Below are positions 1-6,419 of a stretch of 11,519 nt of DNA, piece by piece (the first letter of the stretch is position 1; every line of letters begins with the position of its first letter). The translations under genes were made by a program, and so were the position numbers. This DNA comes from Terriglobia bacterium (GTDB lineage Bacteria; Acidobacteriota; Terriglobia; UBA7540): assembly GCA_030036915.1 (NCBI GenBank), contig JASHSC010000104.1, positions 1 through 11,519 on the forward strand, given 5' to 3'. The notes below the pieces were generated by a model. That model was given only the letters and a program-made list of their open reading frames with translations, had not been told where the DNA came from and searched no databases.

Positions 1-2183
1 CCCAGGAAGATGTAATCGGTGCCCTGCGTGGCCGTGCAGGGGTTGCTCCCGTTGTTGCAGAACTCCGTAACCGGCAGCCCTGCGCCGTACAAGTCATCGG
101 CGTAATTTGTGGCCAGCACCGGGCCGGCAGTGGCGGCGCCCGAAGTCATCACATTGCCGGTGATGCTGACAGCGTAGAGCGTGTTGTTTTCCGCGCCCGT
201 TCCGCCCACAACGTAAAGGTGTCCCGTGGGGCTGGAGGGGCTGGCGGAAGTGAAGTATTGATTATCGAAACTACCCGACATCACGAACTCGTACCCCGCC
301 CCGATGGTCGCTTCCGTGCCCATGGTGCCCGAGGTGAAATTCACGGAAAGTTGGTAGACGGCAGCGCAGGGATTGCCCGAACAATTCGTGGAATCGTCCG
401 CGCCGATGAAGGCGTAAACCTGGCCGGCGCTCGAATCCACGAGTGGACCATCGTAGATCCCCAGGTTGTAGTCCAACTGGGCGGACTTCACCGGCGTTGG
501 CGTTGCGGCATCGATTGAATAAAGGAAACCGCACGGGCCTTCGGCCGAATCGACTCCGGGCTCGCAGCCGGAAGAGGAATTCGACAGGTAATCGCCAACA
601 AAAATGTTTCCGCTCACCGAATCATAAACCGGGCTGGCGAGCGACGCATCGAGGTTCACCGCCACCGGCCAGCCGCCGGTGGTGGCCTCCGCCGGGGTGC
701 CGGAGAATACGCCGGTGAATTTGTGCAGGCCGCCGCTGTCATCACCCACATAAAGGATGTCATCACCGAAATCATAAAAGGGCGAGGAGTAGGTGTCGCT
801 CGGGGCAGTGGTTGTGGAAATCAGGCTGCCGCTCAATTGGATTGTCGTCATGCAAGGTGTGGTGCAAGTACGGTAAGAGGCCAGCGAAACGAGGTTGGGC
901 GCGACAGGGCTGGTGGGTGAACCGCCCGCCGCCGGCCGCACCAGCACCAGCGTTGCCCCGCCCACGCCGGGCGTTCCCGAGCCGCCGCCGAGCGTTCCCG
1001 ATGAGGGAGACAACGTCATGCCCGTCGCACCACTCTGTGTGAATACGACGCTGTTCCCACACGTCCCCACTCCACACGTGGCGGAGACCGTCACCACCTC
1101 GCCCGCAAATGACGCCGTAACGCCGGAATTTGCCGCCTGCATGTTATAGATGCACGAGCTGTTCGAGGATGGGCAGTTGCTGCGGCTGCCGGTGAGCGCG
1201 GCGTAGAGAGTTTGAGCGACTTCGGATTCCAGCGTTATGCCGCTCGTGGACATTTGATTAGGCGTGGAAATGGATTTCGTCGTCTCCCACGTGTAGGTGG
1301 TTCCGCCAATGGTGATGGTCGTGCCTGCCGTCGGAACGAAACCGGTATTGGCGGTTGCGGTCCCGGTGGCGGCAACAGGATAAGGCACACTTTGAACCAT
1401 GGCCACCTGGGTGCCATCGAGTGAGAGAACCACGGATGTCTGAACCGTCCCACCCGTGTTGAAAGCCCAATAAACCGAGGGGCGCGACGTGCAACCGCTA
1501 TAAAGTTCGTTGTAAGCAATAATGCTGGCTTGCGAGGAAGAGCCCGGCAACCCGGTGCTGTACACAGCAAAGTCCGAAGAGCAACTCGCGGAAGTGCTGG
1601 TGAAGGTGGCGGGATAATTCCCCAGGCCCGTCGTTCCGTTGTTCCCCAGGTCCTCGCTCCAATCCCTTTGGAAGCGATTGTCCTTATCTGAAGGGAGCGA
1701 GCAAGCATCATCTCGCGAAGGTTCGTGACTGTCGCCGGAGGGCGAGGGGATCAGAGCGCGGATCAATCCATGGGGCAACTTTTCCGACTGAACGGGCTCC
1801 TTGTCCGGTTCGGGCTTTTCGCTGCACCCTTGGTCTTCATCATTGGACTGAGAGGGTGAAGCAAATGGCGGCACCGGCCCGCCTCCGCCACGCCTGCGCT
1901 GCTGCAATTCATAACGAGTGTCGCTGGTAATGGTCAACCAACGCTCATACGTGCCGTTCCTCAAGGCCTCGTCGGCAGTGCCGGGCGGAGAAAAGGTTAC
2001 GTGGTGATAACTCCAATCAAAAGGCACGCCATCGGTGTGATTGGCGGAGGAATTCTGGTTTAAGTTCGAGCTCTCGGCAGACTTGCCTTCCTGGCTCCAT
2101 GAAAAACGGGCCAACCCCAGCACCATCGCCAGGGCAGTGAGAGCGAAAATAACTTGATTTCGGAATTCTCGTGGCTTTCGCAT
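1..2183 (-). CDS. Secreted beta-propeller protein, 3' end beyond window (partial)
   Basis: The frame is open from ATG 2183 to the left edge: 727 codons, no stop. The start follows the protease stop by 20 bp, so the genes are probably co-transcribed; no strong Shine-Dalgarno is visible. Residues 1-31 form a Sec signal peptide (basic MRKPREFR, hydrophobic core, SWSQ). Residues 52-98 hold a GVPFDWSYHHVTF block and an ALRNGTYERWL segment, a layout I associate from memory with acidobacterial secreted proteins. Blade-like strands recur: around 204-265, then 465-490 (SPFYDFGDDILYVGDDSG), 516-556 (ASPVYDSVSGNIFVGD), 578-612 and 645-674. They resemble PQQ/NHL-type propeller blades. Residues about 266-408 look like an inserted Ig-type domain. 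Close cysteine pairs (440/444, 601/606, 709/716) suit an oxidising location. No catalytic residues are seen; binding or surface display is a guess. Confidence 0.8.
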   Translation of the reverse strand, partial: MRKPREFRNQVIFALTALAMVLGLARFSWSQEGKSAESSNLNQNSSANHTDGVPFDWSYHHVTFSPPGTADEALRNGTYERWLTITSDTRYELQQRRRGGGGPVPPFASPSQSNDEDQGCSEKPEPDKEPVQSEKLPHGLIRALIPSPSGDSHEPSRDDACSLPSDKDNRFQRDWSEDLGNNGTTGLGNYPATFTSTSASCSSDFAVYSTGLPGSSSQASIIAYNELYSGCTSRPSVYWAFNTGGTVQTSVVLSLDGTQVAMVQSVPYPVAATGTATANTGFVPTAGTTITIGGTTYTWETTKSISTPNQMSTSGITLESEVAQTLYAALTGSRSNCPSSNSSCIYNMQAANSGVTASFAGEVVTVSATCGVGTCGNSVVFTQSGATGMTLSPSSGTLGGGSGTPGVGGATLVLVRPAAGGSPTSPVAPNLVSLASYRTCTTPCMTTIQLSGSLISTTTAPSDTYSSPFYDFGDDILYVGDDSGGLHKFTGVFSGTPAEATTGGWPVAVNLDASLASPVYDSVSGNIFVGDYLSNSSSGCEPGVDSAEGPCGFLYSIDAATPTPVKSAQLDYNLGIYDGPLVDSSAGQVYAFIGADDSTNCSGNPCAAVYQLSVNFTSGTMGTEATIGAGYEFVMSGSFDNQYFTSASPSSPTGHLYVVGGTGAENNTLYAVSITGNVMTSGAATAGPVLATNYADDLYGAGLPVTEFCNNGSNPCTATQGTDYIFL
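960..1388 (-). other. Inserted Ig-like, phage-tail/adhesin-type domain within the propeller protein
   Basis: Residues about 266-408 interrupt a propeller blade. Before them comes a strand ending LSLDGTQVAMVQS, after them the strand GATLVLVRPAAG. In between the sequence starts TTITIGGTTYTW, continues through an alanine-rich helix-like stretch (EVAQTLYAAL), then GVTASFAGEVVTVSA, GTCGNSVVF and a Gly-rich end. That order (TITIGG-T-YT-W/F; A-x-L-x-A-A-L; V-x-A; G-x-V-x-V-x-A; G-x-x-G-N) is the pattern I know from small beta domains in phage tail proteins and large adhesins. The match is by eye; boundaries are approximate. Confidence 0.5.
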
Positions 2184-2203
2184 GTTAGGGACTCGCTACA
2201 TTC

Positions 2204-4735
2204 TCACCAGGCGCTGTTGAACACCAGATTGTACGCGTTGACCGAGCCAATGCCCGTGGCAAAATCCCAGCCGGGAGTGGCGCCATAGGCAGGTTGGTAG
2301 GCCGACGCAGCCGTCCCCACGGACGGTGAGAATGAACACGTGGCCCCGAAGCCTCCGCCTGTGATGGTACAACTCGCGCCTCCTGCATAACCCTGGCCGG
2401 CCGTTGAAAGGGTCACGGCAGTGACGGTTCCTTCCGAAATTGTGACGGTGCACGTGGCCGGAGTTCCACCCGCCCAAATTGTTCCGCCGGAGGGATTGAG
2501 GTATGGGCTGAGATTACTGGGAGCACCGATAACACATGAGGTATCGGACCCATATCCGGAGCCGGCTGCGGTTACGGTGCTGGTTGTCAACGCTTGCGTG
2601 CTGATTACTCCGTAAGTGCCGCTGGGCCGATAGCAACCCACGACGTGGGTTGACCCGGTGTTGTACCTGCAATCGACGTCCGTGTCGCCCTGCGTGATGT
2701 CGTAGAAGGTGCAGGCGCTGGCCAGGCCGTGGCGCGGCGGCTGATTCACGGAATAGCAGGCGCTGTTGCCGCTCGAACCAAACTCCGCCTTGGCGATCTG
2801 ATAGTAAATCGGGTCGGGATTCCCGTTGCGGGGGGACAATCCCTGCCACGCCGTGCCTGATTTCTGATTCACCAGCGCCTGGATTCCCGCCATGAGAGGC
2901 GCAGCGACGGACGTGCCGCCGAATCCGGCCCAGGTGCTGGGCGCTCCCGCGCAGGAGGATCCATCGTTTGAGGTATCCGAGAAGCAAACAATGACGTAGT
3001 GCCCCCAGATGCCATTCGAGGCGAAGAGGGAAACGTCAGGGACATCGCGCACTCCGTCGGCGGGATTTCCAAAAATGCCGGATTGCCAGGAAGGTTTGGG
3101 ATACCCGGTGCAAGTGCCGTCCACTTCCCCATCGGTGGACTGATTGGTTCCGCCTCCACCCGTGGCGCAGGCGCTGGGTCCGCCCCCTGCCGCCGCCGTG
3201 CTGAGGACGCTGGTGCTGGAACAGTAGCCGCTGGAACCATAGGGGGCGGAGCTCCCCGCAAAATTGTAGACCAGGTAACTTGCGCAGGAATCATTCCAGG
3301 GAATTTCGGGCATGTAGGACAAGGCGGAGCTCTGGATGGGATTGTTTGTGGCGAGCCAATAGGTGCTTTCTGGAAGACCGCCATTGGCCGGCTCGGTGGC
3401 GTTGTAATAATCCTCAAAGTCTGTCCCGCCCACAGTGACGTTATAGGGCGTCTCGCCCCATCCGGTGACGCCGATTCCATATTCGGAGTAATCGGCATCG
3501 CCTTCAGCCTCCGTGCAGCCGGATGCGCCATTATCCCCTGCGGAAACAAAAACCGAGACGCCCATCGCCGCCGCGGATTGAAACGCCGAGTAGAAGGAAT
3601 TGTTTTCGGCGGCGCCCGAAACGGCTTCGCACACGCCGTAACTCATGCTGAGGATCGCGGGCGGGCTGCCGCCGCTGAGGAGGTTCTGAATGGCAATCAG
3701 ACCGCCAAAGGTGGAAGTATCCTCGCAGACCTCCATCACGATGCTCGCGTCAGGAGCCATGGCACTGGCCACTTCCGCGTCCAGGTCCGCTTCACCATCG
3801 GCCGAGTTGGTGCCGGGATCACTGCACCCTGTGCCGGGGTGATTCGTCGTTACGGTTCCCGTGTATTTCGGCGAAATCAGGCCAAAGGTTGTGCGGTAAT
3901 TGCTCACGTCGTTGCTATAAGTATCGCTGTCCTCAACGATGCCGATCGTTTGATTCTGCCCCAAGTATCCGAGGCGGAAAAGGGGAACCAGGTTATAGAT
4001 GGTTTCGAAATCCCCCGGCGCCAAGGCGTAGCAATTGTATGCGCACCCCGGAAAGCTATAGAGCGTGCGCGGCAGAATCATGGAATCCGCTTTGAAATTG
4101 TGCATTGAAACCACGCCCACCACGGCGGGCGCGAGCGCTTGCGGAATCCGCAGCTCGCTTACGTTGGCAAAATGGCGCTCGCCGTTGACTTCCAGATAAC
4201 GAATCTGCGTGTGGAAGGCATCAGCCACCTCGCCTGCGGTGCCGGAGAAGGCGATCACCATCGTATTCGCGTAAACCTGATTGACGGTGAAGCCGTGCGA
4301 CATTAACCAGCCGGTCAGGGTGTCAATATCCTGCTGCGCAAGGCCGTATTCCTGGCCCTGCTGGGCAGCTGTGAGCCATTGATGGAAATTGGGTGAAGAC
4401 TTATCGGTGAGGGAATTGATGTATTGCTCGAACGCCTGCTCAAGTTCGGCCGGCCGCTTCAATTGCAGCAGCATGTAATCCATCGGGAAGTCATCTTCCA
4501 CGCGGCCGTGGTCGTATTCAGGAACCTTTGCTTCAGGACGGACATTGCCATGCAGCGTGACGAGGTGCGATTCGTCAATTGGCTGAGTGATGAGCACTCG
4601 CTTCCCCAGCCCTCCCTGAGCGGCCCAGAGCCGGGCGACATGTTTGTGCGCGAACAGAAGCGCGGCGAGAACAACGGCAATGACGATGAACCCGAGCTTC
4701 CTGCTTATGGGTTTCCCCATCACGTCGGCACCCAC
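2204..4735 (-). CDS. Sedolisin-family (S53) secreted serine-carboxyl protease with pro-kumamolisin domain
   Basis: This 843-aa exported endopeptidase precursor belongs to the kumamolisin/sedolisin family, typically acid-active proteases matured by self-removal of the prodomain. The first start is GTG 4735; ATG 4720 (MGKPISRKLGF) gives an equally good signal-anchor and may be the true start. Hydrophobic residues 15-29 form the leader. Residues about 80-215 are the pro-kumamolisin domain (SSPNFHQWLT; YANTMVIAFSGTAGEV). The catalytic set is complete: E315 and D319 in DGEADLDAEV, oxyanion D401 in SAGDNG, nucleophile S609 in GGTSVAAP. The C-terminal Ca2+ site has D679 in FYDIT and D824 in GWDFATGIG. 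These are about 145 residues apart instead of a short loop, because of an insertion. There are 20 cysteines, suggesting many disulfides. It heads a likely two-gene operon with the propeller gene. Confidence 0.93.
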   Translation of the reverse strand: MGADVMGKPISRKLGFIVIAVVLAALLFAHKHVARLWAAQGGLGKRVLITQPIDESHLVTLHGNVRPEAKVPEYDHGRVEDDFPMDYMLLQLKRPAELEQAFEQYINSLTDKSSPNFHQWLTAAQQGQEYGLAQQDIDTLTGWLMSHGFTVNQVYANTMVIAFSGTAGEVADAFHTQIRYLEVNGERHFANVSELRIPQALAPAVVGVVSMHNFKADSMILPRTLYSFPGCAYNCYALAPGDFETIYNLVPLFRLGYLGQNQTIGIVEDSDTYSNDVSNYRTTFGLISPKYTGTVTTNHPGTGCSDPGTNSADGEADLDAEVASAMAPDASIVMEVCEDTSTFGGLIAIQNLLSGGSPPAILSMSYGVCEAVSGAAENNSFYSAFQSAAAMGVSVFVSAGDNGASGCTEAEGDADYSEYGIGVTGWGETPYNVTVGGTDFEDYYNATEPANGGLPESTYWLATNNPIQSSALSYMPEIPWNDSCASYLVYNFAGSSAPYGSSGYCSSTSVLSTAAAGGGPSACATGGGGTNQSTDGEVDGTCTGYPKPSWQSGIFGNPADGVRDVPDVSLFASNGIWGHYVIVCFSDTSNDGSSCAGAPSTWAGFGGTSVAAPLMAGIQALVNQKSGTAWQGLSPRNGNPDPIYYQIAKAEFGSSGNSACYSVNQPPRHGLASACTFYDITQGDTDVDCRYNTGSTHVVGCYRPSGTYGVISTQALTTSTVTAAGSGYGSDTSCVIGAPSNLSPYLNPSGGTIWAGGTPATCTVTISEGTVTAVTLSTAGQGYAGGASCTITGGGFGATCSFSPSVGTAASAYQPAYGATPGWDFATGIGSVNAYNLVFNSAW
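2324..2584 (-). other. GSGY-type tandem repeat insertion in the sedolisin C-terminal Ca2+-site loop
   Basis: Residues about 718-804 contain two degenerate repeat units. Unit one has VTAAGSGYGSDTSCVIG and ends near ATCTVTISEGT; unit two has VTAVTLSTAGQGYAGGASCT, then ITGGGFGATCSFS. Both follow the pattern V-T-x-x-G-x-GY...C-x-I-x-G...G-A-T-C. This is a cysteine-containing relative of the GSGY-SAPTVTITGG-GSGATA repeats I know from adhesin-like and tail-fibre-like proteins. The block lies between Ca2+-site residues D679 and D824, which in ordinary kumamolisins are separated by roughly 20-25 residues. The repeat assignment is by eye. Confidence 0.6.
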
Positions 4736-4842
4736 GGTTTCTCACGACTGGCGGAATGCAGGCCGCGCCCTTGAACCCTAAGCTTCCGGTGGCCTCTGAC
4801 AAGGGAATAATATTTTCGGTATGAAGTTTTTGCCCAGTTGCG

Positions 4843-4870
4843 ATTATATCCGCTTCGCGGCTCTCGTCAA
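4843..4870 (-). promoter_or_regulatory. Sigma70-like promoter for the sedolisin-propeller operon
   Basis: On the minus strand TTGACG (4865-4870) and a perfect TATAAT (4843-4848) are separated by 16 bp. Transcription would start near 4836, giving a leader of about 100 nt before the GTG at 4735. No other promoter of this quality was seen in the 149-bp gap. The -35 box lies inside the inverted repeat at 4856-4876. Confidence 0.6.
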
Positions 4871-4876
4871 GCCGCG
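4856..4876. repeat. Perfect 7-bp inverted repeat overlapping the -35 box
   Basis: Arms CGCGGCT (4856-4862) and AGCCGCG (4870-4876) flank a 7-nt loop. The repeat begins 8 bp beyond the stop of the PLP-enzyme gene. It could be a weak transcript-end hairpin, but no T-run follows on the minus strand. Its other position, across the -35 box of the protease promoter, fits a repressor operator. Which role holds cannot be decided from sequence. Confidence 0.45.
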
Positions 4877-4884
4877 CAATGAAG

Positions 4885-6156
4885 TCACTCGCTCTTGACT
4901 TGTGCGGAAGTCAAAATTGTCTTGATTCTTTCCACCACAATCTGATCTTCCTCGGGCTTCATCATGAACGGGGTCAAAGCGAGTCCTTGGGGATATTGGT
5001 CCACCAGCACTTCGATGCTAGGCTCGCCGTCTTGCAATTCCTTGCCGCACTGTTCGCGGCTGATGCCCAGCTTCCGCTCATCCCAACGGACGTAGAGGTG
5101 CGGAACGTGATTGGCGACGTCGGGGACGAAGCGCCCGGTGGTGACGCCCGGAATGGAGTCCAGGACGGCGGCCATGGCGTCCAGCCTTCGCTCCCAATCG
5201 CGCCATTCGGCATCGTGATCAATTTGGAGATAGCGTTCCACGGCGGCCAGCATGCCGGCAATTTCCTCCTTGCCCACTTTGCAGGGGCGGCCGATGGCAT
5301 CTTCGTGGGGATTATTGTTCAGCAGCGCCGCGTCAATCAGGTCCTTGCGGCCCAGCATCAAGCCGGCGCACTGCGGCCCGCGCAGCCCCTTGCCTCCGCT
5401 GAAGGCCACAAGGTCAAATCCCCGCCGGGTATATTCGCTCAAATGCTCAACCGGCGGGACATCGGCCGCGGCGTCATTGAAAGTGGGGACTCCGTGCTTT
5501 TTTCCGGCCGCCACCCACTCGTCCAGCATGATTCGCCCCTTGTACTGCGCTGCGTTGAGAAAGTACATCATGGCGGTTTTTTCGCTGAAGGCATTTTCCA
5601 GGTCGTCGTGGCTTTCAACTTCCACCAGGCGCACGCCGGTATTGCGAATCGCGTGGTCGAAAGAATTCCGATGCGATTTCTGGATCAGCACCTCGCTCTT
5701 CAACCCTGTGAGGTTGGGCAGTTGCGAAACTTTTGTCGCGTCCATCCCCGTCAGGCACGCGGAAGTGCCCAGCATGATGGCCGCCGCCGCCCCCGAAGTC
5801 ACCATCGCCGCCTCGACGCCCAGCAACTGCGCAATCCTTTCGCCGGCTTTTTGTTGAAGCTCCTCGATGTAAACGTAGTGCTGCGCCGCTTCCTCCATCG
5901 CCTGCGCGACCTCCGGGAAAATCAGCGACCCGGTGAGGTAAGTGAAAGTCCCCTTGGCGTTGATGCGCGTGCGGACGCCCAGGCGCTGGTAGATGTTGGG
6001 CGAGTTTTCAGACTGTCCCACCGTTTGGCCCCCGATCTGGGTTTCAGCTTGGTCCCCACCGGAGACCCGTGCACCCGCCACCGCCGCGTGCGTTGCACCT
6101 GTTAGAATAGCCGCGGCGCCCAAAAACGTCCGCCGGGAAGAGGAAAAGATGCCCAT
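4885..6156 (-). CDS. Tat-exported SelA/DgaE-like PLP-dependent enzyme (aminotransferase-V fold)
   Basis: The 423-aa product belongs to the SelA-like branch of fold-type I PLP enzymes, which includes selenocysteine synthase and D-glucosaminate-6-phosphate ammonia-lyase. Residues 6-29 are a twin-arginine leader (SSRRTFLGAAAIL, then an Ala-rich stretch), so the holoenzyme is predicted to be exported folded. The cofactor site is intact: GTSACLTG after the TSGAAAAIML stretch, D228 in FNDAAA for the pyridine nitrogen, and Schiff-base K256 in FSGGKGLRGPQ. ATG 6156 is supported by GAGGG 5 bp upstream. True SelA is unlikely because SelA is cytosolic and no selC or selB is nearby. An ammonia-lyase or related elimination reaction is the best guess; the substrate is unknown. 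It is divergent from the DHDPS-like and deacetylase genes across a shared 263-bp regulatory gap. Confidence 0.85.
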   Translation of the reverse strand: MGIFSSSRRTFLGAAAILTGATHAAVAGARVSGGDQAETQIGGQTVGQSENSPNIYQRLGVRTRINAKGTFTYLTGSLIFPEVAQAMEEAAQHYVYIEELQQKAGERIAQLLGVEAAMVTSGAAAAIMLGTSACLTGMDATKVSQLPNLTGLKSEVLIQKSHRNSFDHAIRNTGVRLVEVESHDDLENAFSEKTAMMYFLNAAQYKGRIMLDEWVAAGKKHGVPTFNDAAADVPPVEHLSEYTRRGFDLVAFSGGKGLRGPQCAGLMLGRKDLIDAALLNNNPHEDAIGRPCKVGKEEIAGMLAAVERYLQIDHDAEWRDWERRLDAMAAVLDSIPGVTTGRFVPDVANHVPHLYVRWDERKLGISREQCGKELQDGEPSIEVLVDQYPQGLALTPFMMKPEEDQIVVERIKTILTSAQVKSE

Positions 6157-6161
6157 AGAAA

Positions 6162-6166
6162 CCCTC
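6162..6166 (-). promoter_or_regulatory. Ribosome binding site of the PLP-enzyme gene
   Basis: GAGGG on the minus strand lies 5 bp before ATG 6156. It fixes the start directly ahead of the twin-arginine leader, so the export signal is part of the translated protein. Confidence 0.7.
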
Positions 6167-6258
6167 GCAAAAAGTCAAATAACTGCCTTTCTTGGCGCTA
6201 GTGCCCCTGGAATGAAAATGCCGAGCAGCATTCACTCCATTGAAGAGCACACACCCAA

Positions 6259-6287
6259 ATTTAACTGAGACACAACCGACGCACCAA
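6259..6287 (-). promoter_or_regulatory. Weak candidate promoter for the PLP-enzyme gene
   Basis: On the minus strand TTGGTG (6282-6287) and TTAAAT (6259-6264) are exactly 17 bp apart. Each hexamer keeps only part of the sigma70 consensus, so this is tentative. It would give a leader of about 95 nt and place the palindrome at 6311-6335 just upstream of the -35 box. Confidence 0.25.
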
Positions 6288-6296
6288 TGGTATTTT
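6288..6296 (+). promoter_or_regulatory. Weak candidate extended -10 for the DHDPS-like/deacetylase operon
   Basis: TG-G-TATTTT resembles an extended -10 element on the plus strand, without a good -35 box. If used, transcription would begin near 6303, and the palindrome at 6311-6335 would lie at about +8 to +32, a typical repressor position. This is suggestive only. Confidence 0.2.
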
Positions 6297-6310
6297 TTCA
6301 GCGCCCAGAA

Positions 6311-6335
6311 TTGTGGAACTGCATATGTTCCACAA
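6311..6335. promoter_or_regulatory. Perfect 9-bp inverted repeat, probable operator of the divergent operons
   Basis: Arms TTGTGGAAC (6311-6319) and GTTCCACAA (6327-6335) are exact complements around a 7-bp AT-rich spacer. The site lies in the 263-bp gap between the divergent PLP-enzyme and DHDPS-like genes, where one dimeric regulator could control both directions. The TGGAA...TTCCA half-sites recall operators of the IclR family, several members of which control sugar-acid catabolism, though the spacing differs from the E. coli IclR site. No regulator gene is in the window. Confidence 0.65.
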
Positions 6336-6410
6336 TACAGAACCCGGGTCCGCTTGTTGCAACATCTCGCGGCGATGAATTCTCGCTTACAGGCTGTTGC
6401 ATCACCGCCT

Positions 6411-6414
6411 GAGG
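6411..6414 (+). promoter_or_regulatory. Ribosome binding site that sets the DHDPS-like start
   Basis: GAGG lies 5 bp before ATG 6420. The open frame extends upstream to ATG 6240, but that start and ATG 6375 lack such a site. The longer versions would also bury the twin-arginine leader more than 60 residues into the protein. Confidence 0.65.
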
Positions 6415-6419
6415 ACCGA

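Noticed and set aside
2999..4108. Plus-strand open frame of 369 codons
   Set aside because: It is antisense to the sedolisin catalytic domain and has no recognisable motifs.
4856..4876. Rho-independent terminator after the PLP-enzyme gene
   Set aside because: The stem is only 7 bp and no T-run follows it on the minus strand; it is listed as an inverted repeat instead.
4879..6105. Long plus-strand open frame of 408 codons
   Set aside because: It lies antisense to the PLP-enzyme gene, which has clear motifs, a leader and a ribosome binding site. Its translation shows no family features; high GC keeps antisense frames open.
4885..6156. Calling the PLP enzyme selenocysteine synthase (SelA)
   Set aside because: It carries a Tat leader, and no selB, selC or selD is in the window. 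Similarity is at superfamily level only.
6240..6419. Extending the DHDPS-like gene to the first ATG at 6240
   Set aside because: No ribosome binding site there, the added 60 residues would bury the Tat leader, and the coding would run through the perfect palindrome at 6311-6335.
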